In this document: positions 22,251 through 27,788 of the stretch, piece by piece
How positions within the stretch are numbered: position 1 is the stretch's first letter
Layout: each line of letters starts with the position of its first letter
Virus record (IMG/VR): IMGVR_UViG_3300032323_000662
Location: 1-27,788 of that record
Reading direction: 5' to 3' (one strand)
DNA: 27,788 bases
DNA from: a virus
Translations under genes and position numbers: made by a program
The notes under the pieces: model-generated
The model's database searches: none
The model's input: only the letters and a program-made list of their open reading frames with translations
What the model was told of the DNA's origin: nothing

Positions 22251-23709
22251 TCACCATGTCGTTATTAGCTAGCTTAATAGTAATGCTTTGCTTGATTAGA
22301 TTCTTATTGCGTTGCTTGTAGTACTCATAGGTAGAGTTCACTATGTTGCAGCTGATGTACTCAGTGCTCTCAGGGATGTCGCAGCTCTCATCGTAGTTGC
22401 TTATCTTGAAGTATGTATAGGGTGAACTAACTAACTCAGTGAAATAGGTAGCCATCTCCTGTGTCATCCAATCAGTATTCAGGTCAATGGTTTCCTCTAC
22501 TGTTACATAGCTGTTGATGTACCCCCTATCTATCAGGTCATAGGTCCACTCAGTGCTGGCTATCTTACCGAGTACATCCATGTTGTACTGCTCCCGTTGT
22601 ACGGTACCTTTTTGGTATGCTCTACCTGTGAATGCAAAGCTACCCCATGAGCCATAACGGTCAAGGAATATAATGCTGTACTCTTGCTTCTGTGTTCTAC
22701 GATCTATGTTAACTCGGTAGCTCTGTGTTACCTGTGCACCATTGTGCTCATAGTAGTACTCATAGTATTGAGTGGTAGGTTTAATCAATGGCAGTGAGCC
22801 TGAGACTACAGTCAAGGTGCCTGCGTTGTTAGGACCTACCGCGTTCCCTGTGATGTGGTCAGTGGCTCCCACTGTCTTTCTCAACACATCACCCCCATCA
22901 TTGGTAAATACTATCCTGTGCGTTCCTCCAGGTATAGCACCATAGACTGCGTTCATCCATAGGTCCTGAGATAAGGTAGAGTAAAAGTTGGTAGCAGGGA
23001 TGGAGGTAAGGAACTTGTCAGTGTTACTGCTCAAGTTATAATTAGCCTGGTTCCATGACGGCCACTGAGTCCAAGGTAGTGCACCATTGAACACATAGTT
23101 ATTCAGGTTATCAATGATGTTGTATGTCACAGTCTTTCTCCCATCTGCATAGGTTATCTGCACATCCTTGTTAGCATTCGTTATGGAGCTCCATAGGAAG
23201 TTAATCACAATGGCAGTAGGTGTAGCTACGAGTACAGTGTATAGCCCATCAAGGTTAGCATTCACTCCGCCTAGCCCTGTTTGTGTTAACACTATCTGAT
23301 CACCAACAACAAATGAGTTAGTACCATTCAGCTGTACTCTGCCAACATAGGGAGCAGTTAGGTACTGAGTCATGGCTGAGGTAAACGTGGTCGTAGTAAG
23401 ATATTCCTCACCTACCTTGACATCATACTTGTAATGGCTATCCGTTGCATTGTACACTGTGGTGTTGGTAGGGAATAGGTCATAGCTTACATAGGCTTGA
23501 AGTAGCTTGCTTAGGTCTATCTCACCATACCCTGTAGTGTAAACAGGGAGCACCCTGTACTCAGCTATCTGATTGGCAGTGCCTGACTCGTATACCTCAA
23601 AGATATACTTAAAGCCTCCAAGGTTTTTGTTGGTGCTGTCATAGATATACTTGACAGAGTTGTATGCAGGGGTGAGCACTTGAGGTTGTGCCTTTAATGT
23701 CATTGCCAT
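22243..23709 (-). CDS. Distal tail / tail-tip protein candidate
   Basis: This 488-residue beta-rich protein begins MAMTLKAQPQVLTPAYNSVKYIYDSTN. The C-terminal third has FLDRYGSWGSFAFTGRAYQKG and VEETIDLNTDWMTQEMATYFTELVSSPYTYFKI, a pattern I associate with tail-tip (Dit-like) proteins of Bacteroidota phages that pack against the hub. Position directly after the terminase and before the hub supports this. No enzymatic motif is seen. The start is fixed by the AATATAGGT motif that abuts ATG 23709, after a 31-base gap from the terminase stop. Confidence 0.6.
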   Translation of the reverse strand: MAMTLKAQPQVLTPAYNSVKYIYDSTNKNLGGFKYIFEVYESGTANQIAEYRVLPVYTTGYGEIDLSKLLQAYVSYDLFPTNTTVYNATDSHYKYDVKVGEEYLTTTTFTSAMTQYLTAPYVGRVQLNGTNSFVVGDQIVLTQTGLGGVNANLDGLYTVLVATPTAIVINFLWSSITNANKDVQITYADGRKTVTYNIIDNLNNYVFNGALPWTQWPSWNQANYNLSSNTDKFLTSIPATNFYSTLSQDLWMNAVYGAIPGGTHRIVFTNDGGDVLRKTVGATDHITGNAVGPNNAGTLTVVSGSLPLIKPTTQYYEYYYEHNGAQVTQSYRVNIDRRTQKQEYSIIFLDRYGSWGSFAFTGRAYQKGTVQREQYNMDVLGKIASTEWTYDLIDRGYINSYVTVEETIDLNTDWMTQEMATYFTELVSSPYTYFKISNYDESCDIPESTEYISCNIVNSTYEYYKQRNKNLIKQSITIKLANNDMVNG

Positions 23710-23718
23710 ACCTATATT
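23710..23718 (-). promoter_or_regulatory. Late start-codon-abutting motif, copy 2 (AATATAGGT)
   Basis: On the minus strand TAATATAGGT is immediately followed by ATG 23709. It heads the tail unit (tip, hub, tape measure, completion protein). Confidence 0.65.
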
Positions 23719-23740
23719 ATTCTATCCTAATGTTTTGTTT

Positions 23741-24892
23741 CTAGAATGCATAGTAGCTATCATCCGTATAGTACTCCTGCCGTATGTGAGTGGTCGCGTA
23801 CCTGATTGCATCCATGGCATCATCGAATAACTTGACCGGCTCATCTGTTATGAAGTCCCCTACCTTTTTCCACTTGTAATTCTCATACTCTCGCTTGAGT
23901 GCCTTATCATCCTGGCATATAACCCCAAAGGTCTTGAGGTTGTCTATCCCTTTCTTAACTACCTTATTAGCGTTTATCACGTCATACCCTGCTATGTTCA
24001 TCTCCTGTATTATTTCAGGCCTTGAGTAATCAGCTAGTATGCTAACAGTTTGCTCTATGCCTAGGCTGCCTAGCTTCTCGATGAGCATGGTGGTAGTCAG
24101 GTAGCTCTCATAGATAACAGGCTCAACATAGATGTCGTTATCACAGTAGTACACCCTCATGAGTGCAGTGGGGTGATTGTATCCAAAGTCTAACCCATAC
24201 ACGTACTTGACAAACCTAGCAGGCCTATGAGCCACGAATGACCATTGGCTGTATATGTTACTCTTGCTGATTGCTTTCTCACCCAAGGCATAGATTTGAT
24301 ACAGTGCCTCATCCGTTCTCTTGAGGTCCTCGATTTGTGATCTAATGCTCTGAGGTAGGAATGGGTTATCTTTGTACGTTGACTTAATCATGATGCTCTC
24401 CTCCTGTGGTAGCTCATATAGCCATGAGGTTGACTCACTTGGGTTGTAGTCAAAGATTAGCTTAGACTCCGTTCTCATGTTCAACTGAGTGAAGTCATCG
24501 AAGTATAGCTCATTGGCTTCGTTACACCATGCAATGTCTCTCTTGCGGCCTCTAATCTTCTGCTCATCATCCACACTAAAGAATTCAACTATGGACCCAT
24601 TAGGGAACGTGTAGATGTGCTCACTCTTATTGTGTGCCTCTACTGAATAGATATTAAGTTCCTTGAGTATCTCAATGAAGTCTCTGAGTACTGTAGCCCT
24701 TAGAGCAGGGAATGTCTTACGGATAACAGATACTACCTTATGGTTGTTCTGTAGGCAATAGATGATAACTAACTGACAAAGGCTATAGGTCTTTGAGGAA
24801 CGTGACCCTCCCTCGTTAATTACGAACCTAATCCCAGGGTCATTGAGTGCCTCGTAGTTTTTCTCAAATATTACTGTGCTCTTTATTTCCAT
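23741..24892 (-). CDS. terL: Terminase large subunit
   Basis: This 383-residue packaging ATPase-nuclease has Walker A EGGSRSSKTYS (28-37), coupling region RKTFPALRATV (58-68), Walker B DIAWCNEANEL (about 119-129, Glu125 catalytic), and a nuclease domain with YGLDFGYNHPTALMRV (about 231-246), ILADYSRPE and a final DDAMDAIRYATTH acidic cluster. These are the landmarks of the Terminase_3/PBSX-type family. It cuts concatemers and drives DNA through the portal. The length is on the short side (usual 400-450), but all motifs are present. A 55-aa gene overlaps its start by 29 bases. Confidence 0.93.
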   Translation of the reverse strand: MEIKSTVIFEKNYEALNDPGIRFVINEGGSRSSKTYSLCQLVIIYCLQNNHKVVSVIRKTFPALRATVLRDFIEILKELNIYSVEAHNKSEHIYTFPNGSIVEFFSVDDEQKIRGRKRDIAWCNEANELYFDDFTQLNMRTESKLIFDYNPSESTSWLYELPQEESIMIKSTYKDNPFLPQSIRSQIEDLKRTDEALYQIYALGEKAISKSNIYSQWSFVAHRPARFVKYVYGLDFGYNHPTALMRVYYCDNDIYVEPVIYESYLTTTMLIEKLGSLGIEQTVSILADYSRPEIIQEMNIAGYDVINANKVVKKGIDNLKTFGVICQDDKALKREYENYKWKKVGDFITDEPVKLFDDAMDAIRYATTHIRQEYYTDDSYYAF

Positions 24893-25031
24893 TAGCTATT
24901 TGAAATGCATTCATTAGCATAGCCATCTGCCTTCCATCGGTAGCTACTGCCCTCCTATCTATCCTAACCTGTACGCCTTTCATTTTGTAGATGTAGTCCT
25001 CCACCACAGCACACATGAACTCAATCTGCAT
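24864..25031 (-). CDS. Small protein (55 aa) between terminase subunits
   Basis: Starting at ATG 25031, 11 bases inside the end of the small terminase gene, the frame reads MQIEFMCAVVEDYIYKMKGV and ends NGNKEHSNI, running 29 bases into the large terminase gene. A second start, ATG 25016, is possible. It fills the gap between terminase genes exactly and is helical and basic in the middle (KGVQVRIDRRAV). No family is recognised. It could be a packaging accessory protein. Confidence 0.6.
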   Translation of the reverse strand: MQIEFMCAVVEDYIYKMKGVQVRIDRRAVATDGRQMAMLMNAFQIANGNKEHSNI

Positions 25032-25443
25032 CCGGTCTCACTATGGTTACCTGTATGCTCTCTATCTTATCTCCCTTAGTGGTAGTGTCAACCCTCTCAG
25101 TTAAGTTGTTGAGACGTTGAGTAATGGATGCATTGTACTGTCCGGTCATGCCTCCCTCTATCTGGTCCATGCGGATTGCCTCCTCTATACGCGAGCAGAT
25201 TGTGGCATATTCAGAATATCTATCTCCCTTGTTACAAAAATAATCATTGACTGTCTGCCCTTTCTCAGCAGCAAAAGTCCTAAAACCCACTTGAGTAAGC
25301 GGCCTCTCCAATGGTACTGCTGTAGCCTCACCTGTCTTTGTGGATAGGGAATAGGAGTACCTGGGGTTTTCTTTACACCACCTCTTATAGGCTTCAAATA
25401 AATCCCACATATCATCGGGAGTAGGTATATGCTTAGGCCTCAT
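25021..25443 (-). CDS. terS: Terminase small subunit (gp3/Terminase_4-like)
   Basis: This 140-residue protein starts MRPKHIPTPDDMWDLFEAYKRWCKENP. The later part YSEYATICSRIEEAIRMDQIEGGMTGQYNASITQRLNNLTERVDT is typical of gp3-like small terminases of Bacteroidota phages: helix pairs for oligomer formation followed by a short C-terminal tail (ESIQVTIVRPDAD). It should recognise the packaging site and recruit the large subunit. Position directly before the large terminase gene supports the call. The start overlaps the end of the 70-aa gene by 11 bases. Confidence 0.85.
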   Translation of the reverse strand: MRPKHIPTPDDMWDLFEAYKRWCKENPRYSYSLSTKTGEATAVPLERPLTQVGFRTFAAEKGQTVNDYFCNKGDRYSEYATICSRIEEAIRMDQIEGGMTGQYNASITQRLNNLTERVDTTTKGDKIESIQVTIVRPDAD

Positions 25444-25645
25444 TAGACTCGTTTTCTACTGCTTTATATTTCTTACTCTTAGCCTCAGACTCTACCTCTT
25501 CAAAGAGATAACCTAACCCCACAGATGTAAGGTGCTCAGCTTCGTTAGCTGTGTCCTCAGTTACTGTGAATGAGGTCTCAAACCCCAACGGATTGTACCT
25601 GGTAATATACTGACCTAGGTATTCATTTTTTACTTTCTTTGTCAT
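25433..25645 (-). CDS. Small conserved-type hypothetical protein (70 aa)
   Basis: This protein has a basic N-terminus (MTKKVKNEYLGQY), then GFETSFTVTEDTANEAEHLTSVGLGYLFEEV and a charged tail. It lies in the first late unit before the small terminase, overlapping genes on both sides. No membrane segment or enzymatic motif is seen. It may assist packaging by position, but I do not recognise the family. Confidence 0.6.
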   Translation of the reverse strand: MTKKVKNEYLGQYITRYNPLGFETSFTVTEDTANEAEHLTSVGLGYLFEEVESEAKSKKYKAVENESNEA

Positions 25646-25799
25646 ATTCGTATTGTTCTAAAAATAGCCATGCATAATAAAGCACTACCCATATCCCAAA
25701 GGCTCTGCATCCGTAGAAGTAATTATCACGGATTAAAAACACAGCACCGGTCAAGGCAGTGAATGTAGCCAAGATACTAATTATTTGAGATAGTCTCAT
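25623..25799 (-). CDS. Small two-span membrane protein (58 aa)
   Basis: ATG 25799 starts MRLSQIISILATFTALTGAV with a first hydrophobic segment, and a second segment IWVVLYYAWLFL lies at about residues 36-47, then a charged tail (EQYEYDKESKK). It heads the first late unit and its ATG is abutted by AATATAGGT. The sigma-like gene ends inside it (25777) and the 70-aa gene begins inside it (25645). The function is unknown. Confidence 0.6.
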   Translation of the reverse strand: MRLSQIISILATFTALTGAVFLIRDNYFYGCRAFGIWVVLYYAWLFLEQYEYDKESKK

Positions 25800-26322
25800 A
25801 CCTATATTGTAATTTACGCAAATTTTGTTTAATTTCTCTAATCAGATAGTGAGCAGATGTTACCGGTATATCAAAGTACTTAGCCATCCCTCGAGCTGTG
25901 GTGTATCCCTTGTCAATGTATGCCTCGAATACTATCCTGTGCACATGATCATCTATCTCGCTTCTGTATATCTCTATCAGCCCCTTGTGAGTACTGTATA
26001 TTTTATCCTCTAGTATCTTAGCCTGTAGGTCCTGCTCGTTATCCTCCTGCTCAGATGCATCATATTCCATTGATGTTACCCTATCATCCCTATGGCTGAG
26101 TGAGGTATTCCATAGTATCTGATATTTGATGGTGTTTAGCAGGTAGCTTTTCACCTGGGCTTCGCTCTCAGTATCCTCATTGATGCTTAGTACATGGAGG
26201 TATGAGTTATTAATAACCGTATCCGCCTCAATATTACTCCCCATCTTAGTGAGAAAATACAGCGTGTAAGCCCTGACCTCATAGTAATGGGTGCTAATGT
26301 ACCTGTCTAAGACTCTTTTCAT
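25777..26322 (-). CDS. Sigma-factor-like protein, candidate late activator
   Basis: This 181-residue protein has an N-terminal part YYEVRAYTLYFLTKMGSNIEADTVINNSYLHVLSINEDTESEAQVKSYLLNTIKYQILW that is consistent with sigma region 2. A C-terminal part HRIVFEAYIDKGYTTARGMAKYFDIPVTSAHYLIREIKQNLRKL resembles region 4 with its HTH (about residues 135-168). It is therefore a small ECF-like sigma factor. It lies immediately before the first late unit, and the first AATATAGGT copy is located within its own 3' end. It is a candidate for directing RNA polymerase to that motif. The similarity is moderate; a general HTH regulator is the alternative. Confidence 0.65.
   Translation of the reverse strand: MKRVLDRYISTHYYEVRAYTLYFLTKMGSNIEADTVINNSYLHVLSINEDTESEAQVKSYLLNTIKYQILWNTSLSHRDDRVTSMEYDASEQEDNEQDLQAKILEDKIYSTHKGLIEIYRSEIDDHVHRIVFEAYIDKGYTTARGMAKYFDIPVTSAHYLIREIKQNLRKLQYRYETISNN
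25800..25808 (-). promoter_or_regulatory. Late start-codon-abutting motif, copy 1 (AATATAGGT)
   Basis: On the minus strand CAATATAGGT is followed immediately by ATG 25799. It lies within the 3' coding end of the sigma-like gene and heads the packaging unit. Confidence 0.65.
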
Positions 26323-26509
26323 ACCAATTCATAAAGTCTTTGTACCACACTTTCCTCCTAACAGATGCACAGAAGCACTCCCTAGGCTGTGGACCATCAT
26401 ACTTGACCCGTATTTTATAGAGCTGAACACAGGAGTGCTTAGAATACTTTACAGCATCCGCAGTAGCATCTATCTTATCTATCGTATCTATGTCAGTTTG
26501 TTCAAACAT
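26294..26509 (-). CDS. Small Cys-containing hypothetical protein (71 aa)
   Basis: From ATG 26509 the protein reads MFEQTDIDTIDKIDATADAV then CVQLYKIRVKYDGPQPRECFCASVRRKVWYKDFMNWYE. The start overlaps the membrane-protein stop, while the reading from 26596 would lie mostly within that gene. ECFCA and the basic RRK segment are notable. It ends inside the start of the sigma-like gene (29-base overlap), so the two may be co-translated. The function is unknown. Confidence 0.65.
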   Translation of the reverse strand: MFEQTDIDTIDKIDATADAVKYSKHSCVQLYKIRVKYDGPQPRECFCASVRRKVWYKDFMNWYEKSLRQVH

Positions 26510-26736
26510 AATTCTAAAATGTATGCACCCAGTGCTGCCTGACATGCTAGGATAAAATCTTGATGCCAAGCTAATGTAAGCCAAAAGGCTACACACTTAC
26601 TACAGCTCAATGCATCTAGTAAGGGTATAGCCCATGTGCCAATTTTAAAAGACATGTATATCTTGGTCAAGGTTGCTTGCAATGGTTCAAAATTGCACCA
26701 CCACCATGCCAAGGGTATTAATGTTAGGAGTTCCAT
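26488..26736 (-). CDS. Membrane protein with CxxCxxFW motif (DUF1360-like)
   Basis: This 82-residue protein has hydrophobic parts at about 1-15, 30-42 and 50-75. DALSCSKCVAFWLTLAW holds a CxxCxxFW motif of the DUF1360-like small membrane proteins, whose function is not known to me. It is in the early region between HTH and sigma-like genes, with 13-base and 22-base overlaps. The Cys pair could bind metal or form a disulphide. It could alter host envelope or exclusion, but this is only inference. Confidence 0.65.
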   Translation of the reverse strand: MELLTLIPLAWWWCNFEPLQATLTKIYMSFKIGTWAIPLLDALSCSKCVAFWLTLAWHQDFILACQAALGAYILELCLNKLT

Positions 26737-26945
26737 GACTTCAAATATACTCTAAAAAATGAATCATATATCTCAGTGGTCACATTTCTACCCTGCATGA
26801 AGCGGTATAGCTTGGCATAGTTTACCCCCATATCCTCAGATAGATGGGTTAGCTTATATCTCTTGGATAGCTTGCCACGTATCTCTCTACGCATCCAATC
26901 AGATAGCTGTTGGTCCTCAGAAAGGTAGATCGTCAGTGCTCTCAT
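26724..26945 (-). CDS. Small HTH (XRE-like) DNA-binding protein
   Basis: From ATG 26945 this is a 73-residue protein with LSKRYKLTHLSEDMGVNYAKLYRFMQGRNVTTEIYDSFFRVYL, the 'l..la...g.....l...l.g' pattern of XRE-like HTH domains. The N-terminus is basic. An upstream reading (26984) would overlap the SSB-like gene by 68 bases, so I prefer 26945 with a 29-base overlap. It is probably a transcription regulator and a second candidate for binding the palindrome at 7011-7029. Confidence 0.65.
   Translation of the reverse strand: MRALTIYLSEDQQLSDWMRREIRGKLSKRYKLTHLSEDMGVNYAKLYRFMQGRNVTTEIYDSFFRVYLKSWNS
26742..26749 (-). promoter_or_regulatory. Possible host-type promoter box inside the HTH gene
   Basis: The minus strand reads TATATTTG, five bases before ATG 26736, the same spacing as at the primase gene. 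No -33 box is visible and the site lies in coding DNA, so chance is possible. Confidence 0.3.
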
Positions 26946-27273
26946 CTGTAGTGTCAAAAGTTTTACGCAATTTATCAACAGCACTGTTCTCTACCTTTGA
27001 GCTCAGACTCATAGTCCATGCTTCAATGGAGTTGAAGTACTTAATGGTACCATCTTGTGCCTCCCATTTACGGCCTCGTAGGTTATAGCTCACCTCTACC
27101 GCATCCCCTGCTTTCAGGTTGTTAGCTAGATCGCATTTATCCTGGGTTAGTTGGAACGTAACGTACTGAGGGTACTCATCCTGAGACTTCAGGGTTACTT
27201 CTCTTTTCTTAAACTTGTCTGATACAGACGTTGTTGGGGTAATGAATACCACCTCTCCTTTGAATTTACTCAT
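26917..27273 (-). CDS. DUF3127-type single-stranded DNA-binding-like protein
   Basis: This 118-residue protein is of the DUF3127 type: GEVVFITPTTSVSDKFKKREVTLKSQDEYPQYVTFQLTQDKCDLANNLKAGDAVEVSYNLRGRKWE. That is an OB-fold strand pattern with K-K-R and aromatic residues for ssDNA. The C-terminus DDLPF is the acidic tip of SSB proteins that recruits partner enzymes. It likely protects ssDNA at forks and works with the primase-helicase and the ERF annealase. It is expressed early, in the gene run from the right edge. Confidence 0.85.
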   Translation of the reverse strand: MSKFKGEVVFITPTTSVSDKFKKREVTLKSQDEYPQYVTFQLTQDKCDLANNLKAGDAVEVSYNLRGRKWEAQDGTIKYFNSIEAWTMSLSSKVENSAVDKLRKTFDTTDESTDDLPF

Positions 27274-27358
27274 GGTTTATGTATTTGATGTAATTAATTG
27301 TGCTTATCCATCCCCACACTATGGCAGGGGCTATTAAAATTGATGCTAAAATAATCAT
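27266..27358 (-). CDS. 30-residue single-span membrane peptide
   Basis: Sequence: MIILASILIAPAIVWGWIST then INYIKYINHE. One hydrophobic span is followed by a short polar tail. ATG 27358-27356 overlaps the previous stop (27357-27355) as ATGA, and its TAA overlaps the SSB-like start by eight bases. It exactly fills an otherwise empty 80-base gap. The role is unknown. Confidence 0.6.
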   Translation of the reverse strand: MIILASILIAPAIVWGWISTINYIKYINHE

Positions 27359-27576
27359 TTGTCTAGGTTTACTTCGTTATCATTAAGGCTGCCGATTAGG
27401 AAGTCCTGTATCTTCTCTACTATCTCATATTGTGCATCCGGTAGCTCACCATACTTCAACATACTACGGAGCTCTGCTTTGAGCTCCCATAGTACATTTA
27501 GCATATCAGCCCCTTTGATGGCACAGTAGTGTTCTGCCTGGTCCTCAGGTAAGTTAAATTCTAGTGTTGCTTTCAT
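27355..27576 (-). CDS. Small helical early protein (73 aa)
   Basis: The protein begins MKATLEFNLPEDQAEHYCAIKGADML and continues as amphipathic helices (LWELKAELRSMLKYGELPDAQYEIVEKIQDFL). I recognise it as a type common in Bacteroidota phages next to SSB-like genes, with no known function. It overlaps the truncated gene upstream by 23 bases and is coupled to the 30-residue peptide by ATGA. An early replication-associated role is a guess from position. Confidence 0.7.
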   Translation of the reverse strand: MKATLEFNLPEDQAEHYCAIKGADMLNVLWELKAELRSMLKYGELPDAQYEIVEKIQDFLIGSLNDNEVNLDK

Positions 27577-27788
27577 AGGTTTCGTTATAGTATTGTTCTG
27601 CTGTTCTATTGTCGGTATACGTTAATACTCCATCAATTTTTGCTCTAATGTTCCATGCTTCAACTATCTGCTCTTTCTCCATCTCTTTGGCTTTCTCAAA
27701 AATTTCTTTTAAAATATGACTTGCTATTGAGTTTGTTTTATATTGCCATAAAAAATTCTTATTAATTAAATTAAATTCAACTTCTGTC
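27554..27788 (-). CDS. Partial gene cut by the right edge, paralogue of 91-294
   Basis: At least 77 codons are open from the window edge, beginning TEVEFNLINKNFLWQYK and with KAKEMEKEQIVEAW and AEQYYNETYE before the stop at 27556-27554. KEMEKE and YYNETY match the gene at 91-294, as does TEVEF to TAVEW. The N-terminal edge lacks a start codon in the window. If the sequence ends join, a TTG across the junction (27788-1-2) would begin MTEVEF. The function is unknown. Confidence 0.7.
   Translation of the reverse strand, partial: TEVEFNLINKNFLWQYKTNSIASHILKEIFEKAKEMEKEQIVEAWNIRAKIDGVLTYTDNRTAEQYYNETYESNTRI

Noticed and set aside
11625-25808. AATATAGGT as a Shine-Dalgarno sequence
   Set aside because: AGGT could pair with the anti-SD, but the spacing to the start codon is zero to one base, too short for ribosome binding in the usual way, and the conserved part extends into AATAT.
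1-27788. CRISPR arrays, tRNA genes, integrase/att sites, insertion elements
   Set aside because: I saw no spaced direct repeats, no cloverleaf-like sequence, no recombinase motifs and no transposase. The iterons at 5229-5411 are too short and irregular for CRISPR.

Overview
The window reads as an essentially complete, compact genome (or nearly all of one) of a tailed dsDNA phage with a siphovirus-like layout (tape measure, tail tube and hub genes, no sheath recognised). The host is probably in the Bacteroidota, most likely a Flavobacteriia-type host. This rests on (i) promoters of the Bacteroidota form TTG/TTTG-N17-23-TAnnTTTG at several operon heads, (ii) an A/T-rich genome with little Shine-Dalgarno signal, and (iii) protein types common in Bacteroidota phages (BT4734/VirE_N-type primase, DUF3127 SSB-like protein, XkdF-like protease). 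I see no integrase, tRNA, rRNA, IS element or CRISPR array. Family assignments come from reading motifs, not from database searches.

Almost every gene is on the minus strand, so transcription runs from high to low coordinates. From right to left: (a) 27788-25777, small early genes, a DUF3127 SSB-like protein, an HTH protein, a CxxC membrane protein and a sigma-factor-like protein; (b) 25799-23741, packaging genes (small and large terminase plus small ORFs); (c) 23709-16875, tail tip, baseplate hub, tape measure and a probable tail-completion protein; (d) 16845-15494, a tail-fibre-like protein and two small structural candidates; (e) 14257-15505, two plus-strand genes that overlap each other, candidate tail-assembly chaperones; (f) 14213-11709, head protease with scaffold-like tail, major capsid protein and a probable tail-tube protein, ending at a terminator; (g) 11624-7069, portal, adaptor, holin, amidase, probable u-spanin and an RNase H-fold exonuclease; (h) a two-promoter control region with a palindrome at 6948-7038; (i) 6919-5427, small regulatory genes and a DnaA domain IV-like protein, ending at a terminator; (j) 5229-5411, a noncoding repeat cluster that looks like a replication origin; (k) 5210-2017, primase-SF3 helicase, lipoprotein, VRR-NUC-like nuclease; (l) 1973-91, an ERF annealase / YqaJ exonuclease recombination pair and three small genes.

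Two regulatory layers seem visible. Early and replication genes have host-type TAnnTTTG promoters. Five late units each begin with an invariant AATATAGGT placed directly against the start codon, which cuts the late region into the units b, c, d, f and g. A phage sigma-like protein (25777-26322) is encoded immediately upstream of the first of these. My main hypothesis is that this protein, or another phage factor, directs RNA polymerase to the late motif and yields leaderless or nearly leaderless mRNAs. The second is that the DnaA domain IV-like protein recognises the TTATCGTCA boxes of the adjacent origin region.

The gene at the right edge is cut by the window and is a paralogue of the gene at the left edge. 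Joining the two ends would give a short intergenic gap and a plausible TTG start, so this may be a circularly permuted complete genome, but the sequence alone does not prove it.
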